Notes: generated by a model not told the origin, from the letters alone. 64,000 nucleotides of DNA from Sabethes cyaneus (GCF_943734655.1 NC_071354.1:58321544-58385543); one strand, 5' to 3'; numbered from the stretch's first letter, positions 32,409-44,828 are shown. Translations and numbers: made by a program.

Positions 32409-34718
32409 CACAGTGGTCCAGCAGCGAAAATTAAGTGGAAAGTTTTTTGTGGTTCAAAATAGCTCCCCACAATGTTCAGCAAAGTTGTACAACTCTAAAA
32501 GACAATTAATGCGAAATCAACAGCTAAGTTCCAGTTTGGCTTGTAAACACATAACACATAATAACTTTTTATAAGAAAGAGCTAGAAGGATAATTTCTTC
32601 GTCAAAGTTGTAGCTAAAAATTATATGAGTAACTTTGCCAAAGACATAGTAGGCATATTTTTAGGCGTTTCTAACTTGCAGGGTGTTTTATAAAAAGACC
32701 TCTCAAAAATCACTTTTTCGCTGATTACTTCAAATGCAATGGTTTTATTGTATCATAATGTCTTACAAAGTTGGTTATCTTATCAAAAGACATATTTTTG
32801 TAGAACATTGTATGTTGAAAACTCATACGTATAACGAGTTCTAACGTTTTTCCTGTGTTTTTTTAGTCTTTTTTGGAATAGAATATCTCAAAAAGGGGCA
32901 AACGAAAAAAACCAAACTTGGCCGTTTCTGAAAGCTTGGAGTTTTATCTCAAACATATGTGAAAATAAAAAACTGGTTTTTCCTCTAACTCGAGTAATTT
33001 CAGTTTAATTATTTCATGTTTGACCATTTTCTACTATGCAGTATTTTCCAATATCTTCTTGAAGACGATTAAGGTCAACATGTCAATAGTAAAAAAGAAA
33101 TTTGTCGTACCATGACACAATTTCTTCTGATTGTCACGTTAAATAGTCTTCGAACTCCGGATAAGTTAAGAGATCTAGTTTTTCGACCTTGTGCTAGTTT
33201 TCGAACCACTGCTGAAATATTCATCAAATAAGTTTTTATAACGGTAGTTTTTACAATTGTTTATTGTCAAGATATATAGACTTCGCCCGTCATCCAATCC
33301 ATGCATATAAATATAAATTATAATACCAAATACAAAATAATATAAAATGCAGTGTGCAGTGTGTACATGTAATTGATCTTTCAGAAATAGTCAGAAAGTT
33401 TTTTCTTAATAGTATCAGTCGACATGTTCAAGCTTAGTATGTTTCTAAAATTGTTCATTAGCTGCATACAGCGGCAGACTGGTTCATTGCGCGCGTAGTT
33501 AGTTCGACGGTGGTTTAGAGTGAAGGGCCTTGGTCTCCACAGAACTACTGTACTCTGGTTAGCAGTTATCCTGGATTTCAAATAATCACTGTCGTATCGT
33601 CCTCTCTACAAATGGAGCTCAGCACCAGCTGTTTTTGATAAATATCTATCTTACAATTTTCATTATTTTACAAATAGTCATGGAAATCTTCACTTGGATA
33701 TATGCACATGAAATTAAATTTTATATTGATATTTCTGATTCTAGTCTAAAGTAATTTTTTAATTACTTTAGTGTCAGAAAGCTGAGAAGTCTTCAAAATT
33801 GATGTCTTATACGTATTCAGGAACAGGAACATGACTATGATCGTAGTAAAAAAGGGGAAACGCTTTCAAGTAAATCCTATTAGAGTCCTGGAGTTTTTTG
33901 TCAAAAGATTTGAGGGTACCGTTACTGTTATTTTAAATTAATATCTAAAATGTTCGTGAAAGTAATTCGGTAGTTTAGGAGATTATTTCCCATTCAATTC
34001 CATATTAGCTATATCGCCAACCGTTAATAAAATGCTAGTACACGGCGCAGATATTATTCAGGCCACGGCACAACCCATAGGGTTATTAAGCGAAGAGGTA
34101 CAGGAAACGCGAAATAAATGTATTTGTAAGTTCAGGGAATTTCACACCAGAAAATTTAACCGGATTGCCAATTTGGAGGATGTGTTCAAACGCCTCCTGC
34201 TGTCGTCCGATCCAGTCATTGCAATACAAAATCGTTCGTATTGTACACGTACTCTGGAGCTTCCACCAAGCGCAAACCAATTATTAATATAATAAATTAT
34301 TATATTGCTAACAATAATAAAATATTTCGAAAACAAAACATTTATTGAATCTCTCAAATAAATGACTACCCTTTATGTTTTCCAAATCAACGAAATACTG
34401 ATATAAGGTGGTTGAACCCTGTAAAACACCCTGTAAGTTAGAAACGCCTAAAAATACGCCTACTATGTCTTTGGCAAAGTTACTTATATAATTTTTAGCT
34501 ACAACTTTTTCGAAGAAATTATCCTTCTATCTCTTTCTTATAAAAAGTTATTATTGATTATGTGTTTACAAGCCAAACTGGAACTCAATCATTGATTTCA
34601 CATTAATTGTCTTTTAGAGTTGTACAACTTTGCTGAACATTTTGGGGAGCTATTATAAATCGCTTAGCCGCAAACGTAAGTTTCCACTTAACTTTCGTTT
34701 CTGGACCACTGTGCAATG
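32404..34718 (+). mobile_element. Transib-like transposon with RSS-like ends
   Basis: The element 32409-34713 (2,305 bp) begins CACAGTGGTCCAG and ends with its complement CTGGACCACTGTG. The inverted arms (32409-32689 and 34421-34713) are about 285 bp. The flanks TAATG and CAATG are a 5-bp duplication with one mismatch. The first seven bases equal the RAG recombination-signal heptamer CACAGTG, as known for Transib termini. Inside is a frame resembling the RAG1/Transib catalytic C-terminus. It is related to, but diverged from, the element at 4564. Confidence 0.8.
34032..34292 (+). pseudogene. Transib/RAG1-like transposase C-terminal fragment
   Basis: An 86-codon open frame beginning MLVHGADIIQATAQPIGLLS, then EEVQETRNK, KFREFHTRKFNRI, and LLLSSDPVI near the end. 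The S-E-E-x-x-E-x-x-N-K block (residues 20-29) followed by a basic R-x-R-K stretch aligns, from memory, with the RAG1 segment around its third catalytic acidic residue (S-E-G-N-E-S-G-N-K). It lies just inside the right inverted arm, where a Transib transposase should end. The upstream catalytic residues and zinc-binding part were not found, so it is a truncated gene. It may read from further upstream, so the ATG is not a secure start. Confidence 0.6.
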
Positions 34719-35185
34719 GTTTGACTACAGATTTTCTCTACTTGGGGTTTAATATGGTGCTTAACACCATTGCATATTATAATGTATTAGAACACGACAG
34801 TGAACACGAAACACTTTTATAACACACAAAATTCTTTTGTTACCTATTACTCAGACAATTTTTTTAATTATTTTTTTTAAATTAATATCACTTGAGCCAA
34901 CGCTTGCCGAATGCGGAAAAATAAAGACCCTAAAGGTTGAACGGCTGCTTTCGATAATGCTCCACCGATAACGAAAACAACTCGGGCAGCAGAATTCCAA
35001 TCGAACAGTAACGATTAGGGTATCAGGTATCACGGTTAGGGTAGTTGATCCAATAGTCGTGGTAGTATCAATAGTTGCGCTACTATTAATTATTAACTAG
35101 GTTGACCCGTCGTGGTTAGCCACGATACTAAAACCTTTGAAAATGTAATATGGTTTACAGTTCAGTAGTACGTAAAATTTATTAG
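34719..35185. other. Unassigned sequence
   Basis: Contains the inverted GAGAAAATCTGTAGTC border word near 34725-34745. Otherwise nothing recognised. Confidence 0.4.
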
Positions 35186-36060
35186 TGAAACAGCTCTCAA
35201 ATTGGCAACCTTCTATTAATAAAACACATGTACTCTACAAAGGAACCAAATGGGGCTTAGATAAAAGGGCAAAAATCAGTCAATCGCGAGGAACGAGCTG
35301 CTCGAGGGAGTACATTTGGAAAAAGCACTCAATTTTAGAACCGTGTCTCGATTCGGTCTCGCCAAAATTATGATTGTAGAAAATATCGATTGTATTATAC
35401 CGGGCAGACGCTTGCTGTCTAATCCGCTATCACGCGTTGGACCACAACTTCAAAAACAACCGTCGTTTTAGTAAACCCGACAAACTCTTGGAATAGTTAT
35501 TTGCTTGAAATCGAGTCAATGCAATACAAAATCTTTGGATATTGGAGATTTCGATGGCTTTTTTGCTACCTAGTTCTTTAAAAATTAGAATACTTTTAAT
35601 ATACTTGAAATAAAATACTTTACAGTAAATGTCTAAAGCTACTTCTACTAAATTCTTAAAGTTAGAGCCTAAATTTGCGGACTTCAATACTTATGTTACT
35701 TTATATTGAGATATTTCAGGTCGGGTCAGTTTAACAACAAAATCATTTTTTTTCCTGTATGGACTCATCACTGCGACCAGCATCGTTTGATCTATTGTGA
35801 TAACAATAGAAACCCTTCGTAAAGAAGCGTTCAGTGTTCCGCAGTACAGTTCAAAGCAGGAAAAACTATTTGAATTTTTAATTATTCCAACTCATATACC
35901 TACTACTACCCTCCATGACCGTAATATGTACAATCCTAAGAACAGAATAAAAGACTAAATGATATTACCCCTTGAAAAAGACACCAACAAAGTGTCGAAA
36001 CGTCGGGAAAACATCAAACTTCAGTCTTGATAAATTTTTCCGAAGACTGCCCTGCCGAAT
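35186..36060 (+). pseudogene. Possible Penelope-like element 3' remnant
   Basis: LYKGTKWGLDKRAKISQSRG near 35230 and ALDHNFKNNRRFSKPDKLLE near 35435 resemble the Y-x-G-x-T/K-R-x-x-x-H and H-x-H-x-F-x-F segments of Penelope GIY-YIG endonucleases. About 450 bp downstream, a stem GACAC/GTGTC followed by GAAACGTCGGG (35980-36012) resembles hammerhead-derived terminal sequences of such elements. All parts are degenerate, with stops and shifts. The combination in the right order is the main argument. Confidence 0.35.
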
Positions 36061-36394
36061 ATTAACAGTTTCAATTGAATCCAGTCGATAAAAAACACAA
36101 CCTATTGTGATATCGCCCGGGTGTTTGCTGTATAAGCCGCACTGCATTTATTTTTGCTATAATCGCTATTGATTGAGCGATATGCTTATTGAATTTTTTT
36201 ATGCGTGCTTGTGTGTAATTGAGTGCATTTCCTTCAATGCTTTGCTCTACTTTACCCACCTTGTTCCACATGACAGCGCGCAGTCCCCAATTATAGCCAT
36301 CCCTGGCGTGGCAAAACCAGTGCATTTTACTATAAGGGTCTCATTTTTGCACTGTCAATAGGCCATATCGGGATAATATAGAATTCACCATGAA
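36061..36394. other. Unassigned sequence
   Basis: No motif recognised. Confidence 0.4.
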
Positions 36395-36530
36395 GGAAGG
36401 GTGATGAGGGGCCTGAGAATAAACCCATGCCAAAGTCACTTTGACGTCGAATGGCCTGATTCTACTAAGATTCGAACCTATGACCATCCGCTTGGTAAGT
36501 ATCCCCGCCTGTCAATAAAATCATGGAGCA
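36395..36530 (-). mobile_element. tRNA-derived SINE fragment, family C
   Basis: On the minus strand ACCAAGCGGATGGTCATAG leads into GGTTCGAATCTTAG, a good Pol III B-box. AGGCCATTCGACGTCAAAGT and a Pro/Gly-neutral tail follow. The arrangement is that of a tRNA-headed SINE. It is not a functional tRNA gene, because no acceptor stem closes. Confidence 0.6.
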
Positions 36531-39060
36531 ACACGTTCCACATACACCACATTTAGGTGAATTCTTGCTTTTTTATCATCAAAGTTTGAATGTGTTTCTT
36601 GATAAAACATCAGACTGTGTTTGAAAAACACGCTACATCACCTCTGTGTGATTCAGATATCATCCCACACCTAATTCAGGAAGGGTTTTAGTGACGCTTC
36701 TAGTCAGAAACTCCGAAAGAAGCAAATCTAGGTATAAAGATACTCCACAGGATATGCGTTTTCGCGCTTTAATTGAGTAGGTATGCGCTACTTTGGCAGA
36801 CATCTTTAGAAAAAGTTATACACGGTAAAAAATTATTTTTGGTGAAAATTAAGAAAACATGAAATTTTCAAAATAATATAACTTATTTGCCCTTCATTCG
36901 CCAGCAATGAAACTTTCAGAAAAAGTAGTGTATATTGTTACCTTTAACATGTCAGAAAATAAAATTTTTAGAAAATGCGCCTTTTTAGATATTTAACTTT
37001 TTAGTTTTATTTTCTTTTTATATTCAACAAAAAAAAGTTTTTTTTACAGTGCATATATTTTTTTAGAAAGGACTTTGCTGAAGACACTGTTTCGATCAAA
37101 TAAACCATTTTTCCAATATAAAATATTTTTGCTTAGGCCCTTTTGAAAAAGCAGTCGACATCTTAAAAAAATACCTGATATGATAAAATGACACCGTTTT
37201 TTAAGGAGAACAGCTATGCAAAGTTTCAGCTAAATCAAAAATGATAAATGAAAATGATAAATGATTATTTTTTCGTCACTTGGCGTGGAATCCCTCTTAT
37301 CGGAAATCACATTATTTCTACTTCCACTTTTGTTTCGTGCTAGAGTTAACACTCCGTAAACTCTTTTTTCGAGTTCTTTAGGCTGTAAAAACCACAAATA
37401 ATTGATTTTATTCAAAAAAATTTTACTGTAGTTCAACAAATTTTTTTTTGCCCCCGATGGCCTTATGTTCATTATATAAAACAAGTCTTATGAGTATTTT
37501 TAGTTAGTCTACACCTATTAAAATCAAAGCATTATTTACTAAAATGCAGATTTTCTAAAATCTAACACATCTATAGGCGCAGTTGGAGAGCACAACTATA
37601 GGCGCTAATTTCTATAGTTGCGCAACAATGTTTTTTCATTTAGCACCCTAGCAACGTTAACGGAATAACACAATTAAAGGAACACCAAACTGAATTAAGC
37701 GAACATTAGCGCAAATATTGGTAGGGTATTGTTGTTATCGTCGGGCCATCACGATTTTACAGTTTTAGTAACTCATTGTACAACCATTGTAAAACTTCTT
37801 ACTGTGATAGCAAACTTTTCACAAAATTGTGAGTTTCAATCGTGTATTCAAAACAGCCGTACTGAATTCAGTGACTAAATCTTACACAAAAAGTTTTCCA
37901 GGCGCAATGAACTTTTCTTCAAGAAATGATTCATGAAATGCAATTATCGAGATAATGTATGAAGTGTGTTGTGCTGCGCACGAAGACTATAGAAAAATCC
38001 CCTTCAGTAAGGTGTTTGGGGAGGTAAAATACTAGAAAAGCGCAATTTGTAACGGTCGGGCCACTTGAGCCACTATAATTTTAAGCGCAGAAGCGCAATA
38101 ATCGCTAGAGAATGTCAGTAACGTAAACTGTGATAAAATAAAACAAAATTAATGCGATAAAAACCTAGATTTTTGTTGTTTTTTCATTGTAGTTGTACAC
38201 TTCGGAAAAGGCGATTGTAGCAATATTGATTTTACAATTGGCGATCTTGTTTTCGCTAAAATGCAATTAAAAATTGGGTATTTGTACCTATATGAGCCGG
38301 TGTTCACGGAATTCATTTTTTTTCATATCTTTATATAGAATTTCAATCCGTATGTCTTAGACTTTCTGCGGTGACCAAACGTGTACAACATGGCCCGACT
38401 TTGACAACATTTCTTGTCTTCACGTAAATGCCTATAACTGTTTTTATTTTTCAAGCAACCAGTTCAAAGCTTTCCGGAAATATATTTTATTCTTAGACCT
38501 TTGCAAGGATGTATTTAGATTTCCAAAATTCCTTTTGAAACGAAAGTTATGGGCGAATTCCAAAACGTGGCCCAACCACGATGACTCCCCTACAATATGA
38601 TTGAATCAGAAAATTATTTTTTTTTCCTTTTTAAAGCTTCTCGTATAACGAATGCAATTGTCTTGCCTTGTGACAAATGGTTTGTGTTTGATAAATTTAT
38701 ATCCCACGAGCATTAATTGAAGCATATACCTCAATAAAAAAGAAAAAAATAAATTACATTGTGTTTACCTGCGCGACTAATGGAGCGACTTGATTTATTT
38801 AGTTATTTTAATTTTTAGTTGTAAGGCCAAAGCAATAAAGTTTAATGAGGATAAGAGATATGCACTGAGCGAAATGAACATTGCGCCACCATAATATTGA
38901 CGAAGGACTACGTCTTTGTTTACTATATTGGGAGTTGATAACACTTTGTGAAAACGGAAATAGAGGTTACGTTTGAATGAAAGATTTCAAATGGTAATAA
39001 CTACTAAACTACTGAACGAAGCTGAACTATTTTTATGTCGGATAGACAAAATGATCAGCA
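36531..39060. other. Unassigned AT-rich sequence
   Basis: No coding motif. Words CGGGCCA/TGGCCC recur near 37742, 38056, 38392 and 38570, hinting at an uncharacterised repeat with internal copies. No clear borders were found. Confidence 0.4.
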
Positions 39061-39069
39061 ATTTTACAG

Positions 39070-39420
39070 ACGGGGTAAGAGAGCAACTTTATGGAGGGCG
39101 TAAGAGGGGGGCTTCTATAAAAATGAAATACAAATTTGGAGCAATAAACAAGCAAAAAGAACCAAATTTGGCATGTGGGAGTTTTAGATGGCAGAAATTT
39201 TTTCTATGGTGAATTAGGACCTTTGCCTGCTTTAAGATGGGGGGATCCCATACAAATGAAATACAAATTTCCTTATAACTCGAGAACTAATTAAGCAAAT
39301 GGAACTAAATTTGGCATGTGGGGGTTTTTGGAGGCATGAATTTATTTTATGATGGTTTGAGACCCCTCACCCCTGTGGTAGGAGGATAAGGACTCTCATA
39401 CAAAGAAAACAGAAATTTTT
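39070..39420. repeat. Tandem repeat of about 125-160 bp, nearly three units
   Basis: Successive units share CATACAAATGAAATACAAATTT-type, AACCAAATTTGGCATGTGGG-type and GGTTTGAGACCCCTCACCCC-type blocks. Units begin near 39100, 39240 and 39395. No coding sequence. Confidence 0.7.
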
Positions 39421-39590
39421 GCGAAGGTGCTATAGTTTTTGCTATGTGACAAGCGGTAAACTGTGAAAGTAAAACTAGTAAAACCTTCTCGGAGCAAGAG
39501 ACAGTGAATCGACGTCGCTAACTTACGTGCCTGTTGCGATCCAAGTAAAAGAAAGAAAAGGTCATTCGTCATATTTGCGATGAATGTGCT

Positions 39591-39974
39591 TTGACTTTAA
39601 TGTTATTTGTAACCAATGGCCCTTTTAAAGGCCACAAGCTAGTTAAAACAAGATTATTGAAACATGTCAAGCTACGCATAATCATATTTAGTGCAATAAT
39701 CTGTGAGCTGGTTATTCATTACTATTTCAACCTTTATGATGACACACAAGTGATTTTTAAAAGAAATCTTCTATGTCTCAATGGCTGCAGGCGTCGTACT
39801 TATGACTTCGGCCCACGTTTTTTCAAAGCCACCATTGCATTCAATGAAGAATTGAATCTGAATATTTCGCTCTTCTCTTTTAAACATTCGCTTAAACAAT
39901 GGCACTCAGAGATTCTCATAAACATACATATGCCAGAGTTGCAGTTTACATTAGTCTATGATCTAATGATCTGA
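39591..39974 (+). pseudogene. LINE RT C-terminal fragment (tentative)
   Basis: A 127-codon frame whose second half reads NGCRRRTYDFGPRFFKATIA, then LFSFKHSLKQWH. The pattern R-R-x-x-Y...F-F...A...FN...L...S...FK-x-x-L-K-x-W is typical of the tail of Jockey/CR1/L2-like LINE polyproteins. The first half is hydrophobic and not recognised. No poly(A) or short-repeat tail follows clearly. Confidence 0.4.
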
Positions 39975-41880
39975 TATAGTCCTACGTAACCCTTTCGTAC
40001 AACCCTTAGGGCTGTATACCTGGTCGTTTTTACTTAGTTTTCATAATCTTCTAGGTCACTATTCTGGTTTCTTGTTCCTTATCATCTGTTATCACTTTCT
40101 CAATTTTTCGAAACATCACACTGGTTATTTTGTAAAGTACAAATATTTAATGATACCTTATATAAATATCATAGAAAAATAGCATGAAATAAAAATAGCA
40201 CCACCTTGAACAAAAACCTTGGTTGGTTTTCACAACGCTAGAACTTGAGTCAAAGGGTGTTTACTTGAGAGTGAGATCGGTTGTGCCTGTGCGATTTAGA
40301 CAGTATGGGTCGATTTTCTAGTAGTTTTTCGCTTGTGTTCAGACTCGTATTTTTGGCCTCCTTTTGAGTCAACTCCTCCAACTCCTTTTGAGTGAGTACC
40401 ATTATAAATATAGTAAACCCTCCGCTTTGATTTGAAATTTAGCTGTTTTTGAGTGCCTTGTCGCCTCTGTAATCTATAGTCTCCCCAGCAAACCACAAAT
40501 CGTATAATTATGTGTGAAAATCATCTTAAATATCGCTAAACAAACTCGAAATCGTACATATAGCTTAATAAAGCGTACGCTAGTTTACATTTATTCATAC
40601 AAAATGATAGTAACTGATTCACATACGATTTTCATCACAGAATTGTGTAGCATTATGGAACTAATTATATTGAGTCGGATTTTATCGTATACAAATATTT
40701 ATGAATGTGAATTGTTTTCATATAATTTGCAGTATGTATATCGCCTCCAAAACAGTACGCATATGCTGGTTTTGTGCATCGAATGCGATTTTTCTAGATA
40801 TATATCGGTACATATATCATATTTGTTACTTTGATATACGTACGAAAATGTTTGCTGGGTCTGTACCAAAGATACGCCATCTTTTCATATATATTCTAGA
40901 AAATTGAATTTTTTTTGCATGACATATAAAAACTCAGAAAGGTAGAGGTAATCTGAATAAAACCGACATTTCTTGATATTTTACGTTGTTGGTTGTTTTT
41001 GTAAATTTTCCAATACATCCTGTTATTTCTTACGTTTCGAGTCATTTTACAAACGCCGAAATCCCGTAGCTGTCAAGACAAACAACAAAACAAAATCTGT
41101 CAGCATTGAAGAAACAGTTCTTGTAAAAATTTCGCGAGCGGAATTTAACCGTTTTAGTGGGAAAATGTTATAAAATTCCATACTTTTTGCTTGCCTGTTC
41201 TGTCACAAATTATTCTTTAGTCTATTTTATGAAAATTTGAGTGCTTTTTCGTTTGATTCTTTAAAACGTTGCGTTTATTTTTACGGTTTGGTATAAAACT
41301 GACAGCCTGGACTGAACAACAAATGAAAATCGCCAAGAGTGCTGTTAAACATAGAATATCGAAAAGGAAGGGTGCAGGAATAAATATAAAATCTACCCGA
41401 ATTTGAAAACTATTTTGCAATTTATATGAGATTTCACGACATTCACTTGGATTATATTGATGTACAAATTGGGGATTTCGATTGTTAGGGTATCGGTTTT
41501 ACCCATAGTTCCCTTATCATTTTTCTTGAGATGTAATTTTCAAAATAAATTTCGATATTCTTTTTGGTTATCTGGCGAGTTTATCTCACATAAAAATTAA
41601 TATTTCTGATTTTCCATTGTATATCTGATTTCTTCCATTGTATTTAAACAATAGATATTCTGAAAATATTCGACAAACTGGAAGACTGATCCCAATTAAG
41701 ACACACGAGGTTTTCAAAACTACGGATGACGCCTGAATGCTTATAAAACATCGGGTCAGTGAAGATTCATAATTACACCAGGGTCATTTTTTAATTAAAG
41801 GTGTAGGAGCGTTTGGTGAGGACGAATGGTAAACTGGATGATACTGTGAAACTTCGATGTGGGCCCAAAAATATATTGCA
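39975..41880. other. Unassigned AT-rich sequence
   Basis: No motif, splice-flanked frame or repeat border recognised. Confidence 0.4.
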
Positions 41881-41965
41881 TAATTCAATTGCTGGGTGGG
41901 ACTCTAACCCATACTCTCTCGGTTTGCGCCCAAGTGTTTTGACAATCAAACTATTAGCACACGAC
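41881..41965 (-). mobile_element. tRNA-like SINE head
   Basis: On the minus strand GCTAATAGTTTGATTGTCAA...GAGTATGGGTTAGAGTCCC resembles a tRNA anticodon and T arm with a B-box-like GGTTAGAGTCCC. No full cloverleaf can be closed, so it is taken as a SINE relic and not a tRNA gene. Confidence 0.4.
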
Positions 41966-42284
41966 GTCCTATATTGGATAATCTAAAAAACAAAGATCTT
42001 TCACGGTGACGATTGATAGCCATACCTAGTAATGCTTGATGTACATACTGGAGTAGTTAAGCGAATTCGAGTGCCAGTTCCTCAGGTGAGGAGCGGCTCA
42101 AATAGCGTCTGTTTCTGAACGACCGAATATGAAATGACGTATCCCGCTAGCTATGGTAGACCCCTCGGCGAGATGAAACTATCGCAACTCTGGTAGTATA
42201 GCGAAAATCTTGCATTTCACTAATAACGAAATTGAAAATACGCAACGGATAAATCGGTATAAGACAAATAACAAGGACAAAAGG

Positions 42285-42490
42285 TAGGAGTCAAAATGAC
42301 TACTTGTCAAGCGTAGCTACCAATATCCCCCCCCTTTCCTTTCCGCTCTTCCCCTCCTTTGCCAAAAATTTTCATTTCTTTCCCCTACCGTCCCTTCATC
42401 AATTGTAGAACCATCGTTTCCAAAAATAATAATATATGTATGACCGCATTTCAAGGTCAAGACTAAAAACTTGAGATTAGTTTATGGCAA
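42285..42490 (+). repeat. Dispersed repeat D, copy 1
   Basis: Shares AAAAGGTAGGAGTC, a CCCCCCC run, TCAATTGTAGAACCA and TGACCGCATTTCAAGGTCAA with 53680-53860. The first 50 bp also match the end of the SINE B copy at 54770. Possibly a chimeric SINE body or a LINE 5' region, since the endonuclease start follows at 42509. Confidence 0.55.
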
Positions 42491-42508
42491 ATAACAAGGA
42501 AACGCTTA

Positions 42509-43700
42509 ATGGAAAACGATTGGAAACTTGGTACCTGGAATGTCCGATACATTCATGAGCCGGCACGTGCTGTTTACCCCAAGCAACCTAAAGTTGGGTC
42601 TGAAGGGGATTTTTTGGTTTATTCAGCGTCTCTTTTAAGTAATTAATCGTTAATTTCAAATTCCCATTGAAGAAACAAGTAGGAAAAAGTAACTTTCCTT
42701 GAACTTTTAAGTTTTTATAATGACGTTAATGCAAATCTTAACGATACTTCTTAGAGAATTAGGTTCTGTCTGTATTTACATTCTCCACTTAATCAGCCTG
42801 AAAGTTCCGTGGAACTCACTTTGAATCAAATATCACCTTACAAGTTCAAGTTTTAAGAAATATCCGAACTTCTGGTTGCTTGGGACTTGCTCGACTCGAA
42901 GTGGAGATTGCTACTATTCAGAAAGTTTGGCGTATAAATTCCGATGAAAGGGAGTTCAGTGCAGTAGACCCTATTGCAGGTGCTTCTGTCAAGTACCACA
43001 TCTACTATAAGGCGGAACATGGACTCGGTTTCGTAGTATTGGGAAAACAAAAGCAACGAATTATCCGGTGGAGGACCATGGTTGACCATATTTATCCCCA
43101 AGTAACATTGAAGGTGCCAAAATTGGTCATAAATACCGTTATAAGCGCGCAATAAAACTTAAATTGTTACTATTGGGTCTGTTGCGAATTAAGGCCAGGT
43201 TCTTCATCTGCAGTTTAATAAACGTTTACGTACCGACAAATGATAAATCCGATGATGTTAAGAACGAGTTCTACGCTCGAGCGGACCTACGGTGTGTGCG
43301 AAAAACCAGACGTGTACATCATCTTCGGAAATGCAAAATTCGCCATCCTTTTATTGAAGACTCGAACATCACCAACGTACGCTCCCTACGGACCGCGGAC
43401 ATTCACAGGGACATTCGGACTCACTATTAACATTGCCGAAACGAAGTACATGATTGCTGGCAGGGAACGGGGGATAGTGTTGGTGCCAAGGTGAAGCTGG
43501 ACGGGAACGATATGAGGTAGATATTAGTACGTGATAAGTGACAACAATGTAATCTGTGAAGTAAAACCCAAGATAGCAGCCCGCGAATTGGGTTTTCTAC
43601 GGATTACGTAGCTAGCTGAGGTCGCGTAGTTTGTAAATTCGCACAAAACTAGCACTCTGTGGAACACTAAGTCTCTCGGTGGTCCAATATAAATATATAT
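42509..43700 (+). pseudogene. RTE-related LINE with internal deletion and MITE insertion
   Basis: Opens with MENDWKLGTWNVRY, the endonuclease start motif. After the MITE at 42578-42884 it continues VEIATIQKVWRINSDEREFS and GLGFVVLGKQKQRIIRWR, then (shifted) RIKARFFICSLINVYVPTND. It then jumps from NITNVRSLRTAD near 43365 directly to a post-RT segment, FGLTINIAETKYMIAGRERG near 43420, and later AARELGF-type sequence. The whole RT catalytic core is deleted. It is a different subfamily from the copy at 1825, judged by sequence. Confidence 0.75.
42576..42886. mobile_element. 2-bp-TSD MITE (CCCAAG family), copy 2
   Basis: The element 42578-42884 (307 bp) has ends CCCAAGCAACCTAAAGTTGG and, inverted, CCCAAGCAACCAGAAGTTCG, flanked by AC on both sides. 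It interrupts the LINE endonuclease. No coding capacity. Confidence 0.7.
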
Positions 43701-44111
43701 TGACGCTGAAGAAAGCGGTTACGACCATTTGTTTTAGACCAAACGATTTCTCACCAAGCTGCAATTTTTACTATTGGAGAAGAAAAAAAGCATCTCCTTG
43801 GCTCCTCCTTGTAACATAGATTCAGATTGTCAACGTAAAATTTTTTGTAGCAATTCAAGGCGTTGTTTGAATTGTTCTTGTGCATCAAGAAAAGAAATGT
43901 AGCGAGATGACTGCCTTGTGGAACTCCGAACTAGAACTAGAAACATTTAGACCACACACAATTCTTCTGTCTTAATTAACTTTAATTTATCAGTGAGAGT
44001 AGCCTAAAGTTTAGACTACCACCAATTTCCCATCCTCCGAATTTAGCATAGTATGCACTTTCCTGATCCATTACAAATTACAGCCGACAGATCAGTATAA
44101 GAATCACTTAC
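43701..44111. other. Unassigned sequence
   Basis: No motif recognised. Confidence 0.4.
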
Positions 44112-44270
44112 TTGCTAGTCTTTTTCGACGTGGCGAATGACGAAAGAAATGAATTCCAAATGGTGGGTTTGCTTTGGAACGAAACCATCTTTGTTTGGCA
44201 ATATGATTGGATCCATTGGATGCGGAAAACAGACGGTAGGCCCAAAATAGAAACAGGCTGAAAACTAATG
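44112..44270 (-). CDS. Candidate cassette exon, uncertain
   Basis: On the minus strand the segment lies between GGTTGCAG and a consensus donor GTAAGTG. In the frame compatible with the neighbouring exons (two leading bases, 52 codons, one trailing base) it encodes a hydrophobic run, LVFSLFLFWAYRLF, followed by a basic stretch ending RHSPRRKRLA. All three minus frames are nearly open here, and one plus frame is too, so coding status is unclear. The acceptor lacks a good pyrimidine tract. It could be an alternative exon of the minus-strand gene or chance. Confidence 0.25.
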
Positions 44271-44828
44271 CTGCAACCCTGTATGGTTCTAATATGAGCT
44301 AAACTATGAGAAGCGACCTGGCAGTTATATCGGATATTGCAAACATTTCCCACTTGTATGTATGGACATCTACAATAATGATGGTTTGCAAATTTAGTCG
44401 TATGTGATTTAATTGACAAAACTACATTTAATCATAGGCATGTTAGATATTTTAATTGCTTTGCGCAAAAAACGTTCAATACTTTGAACTCAAAGTTTGC
44501 AAAATCAAACAAAGTAATGAATTAATAGCGGTGAAATATTTCCGTTCCCGAAAATATTTTTCATTTCGATAATTGATAGTATGTATATGATCATAGTGCA
44601 GTAGAAAAATTGCTTGTTGCTACATTCCGCACGAACCGCGCTCATGCAATAAGGATTCATTTCCAACGGTAGCTCGTACACTGCAGTCAGAAAGATAAAA
44701 TTATTTTCGGTCCTATATTGTCGCGCTGATTTATGATATCCTGCTGGCCAAAAACCGGACGGAATATCCAACAAATCATCAACAAAACTAAGCTAAATGA
44801 AAATAAAATACAAGTCAGACCAACTCAC
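44271..44828. other. Probable intron
   Basis: No repeat recognised; immediately follows the donor of the next exon in minus sense. Confidence 0.4.

Noticed and set aside
35965..36012. A second functional hammerhead ribozyme
   Set aside because: The CTGATGA core is replaced by CTTGAAA. Mentioned only as a possible decayed Penelope end.
36395..36530. A functional tRNA gene
   Set aside because: The B-box is good but no acceptor stem closes and a SINE-type body follows.
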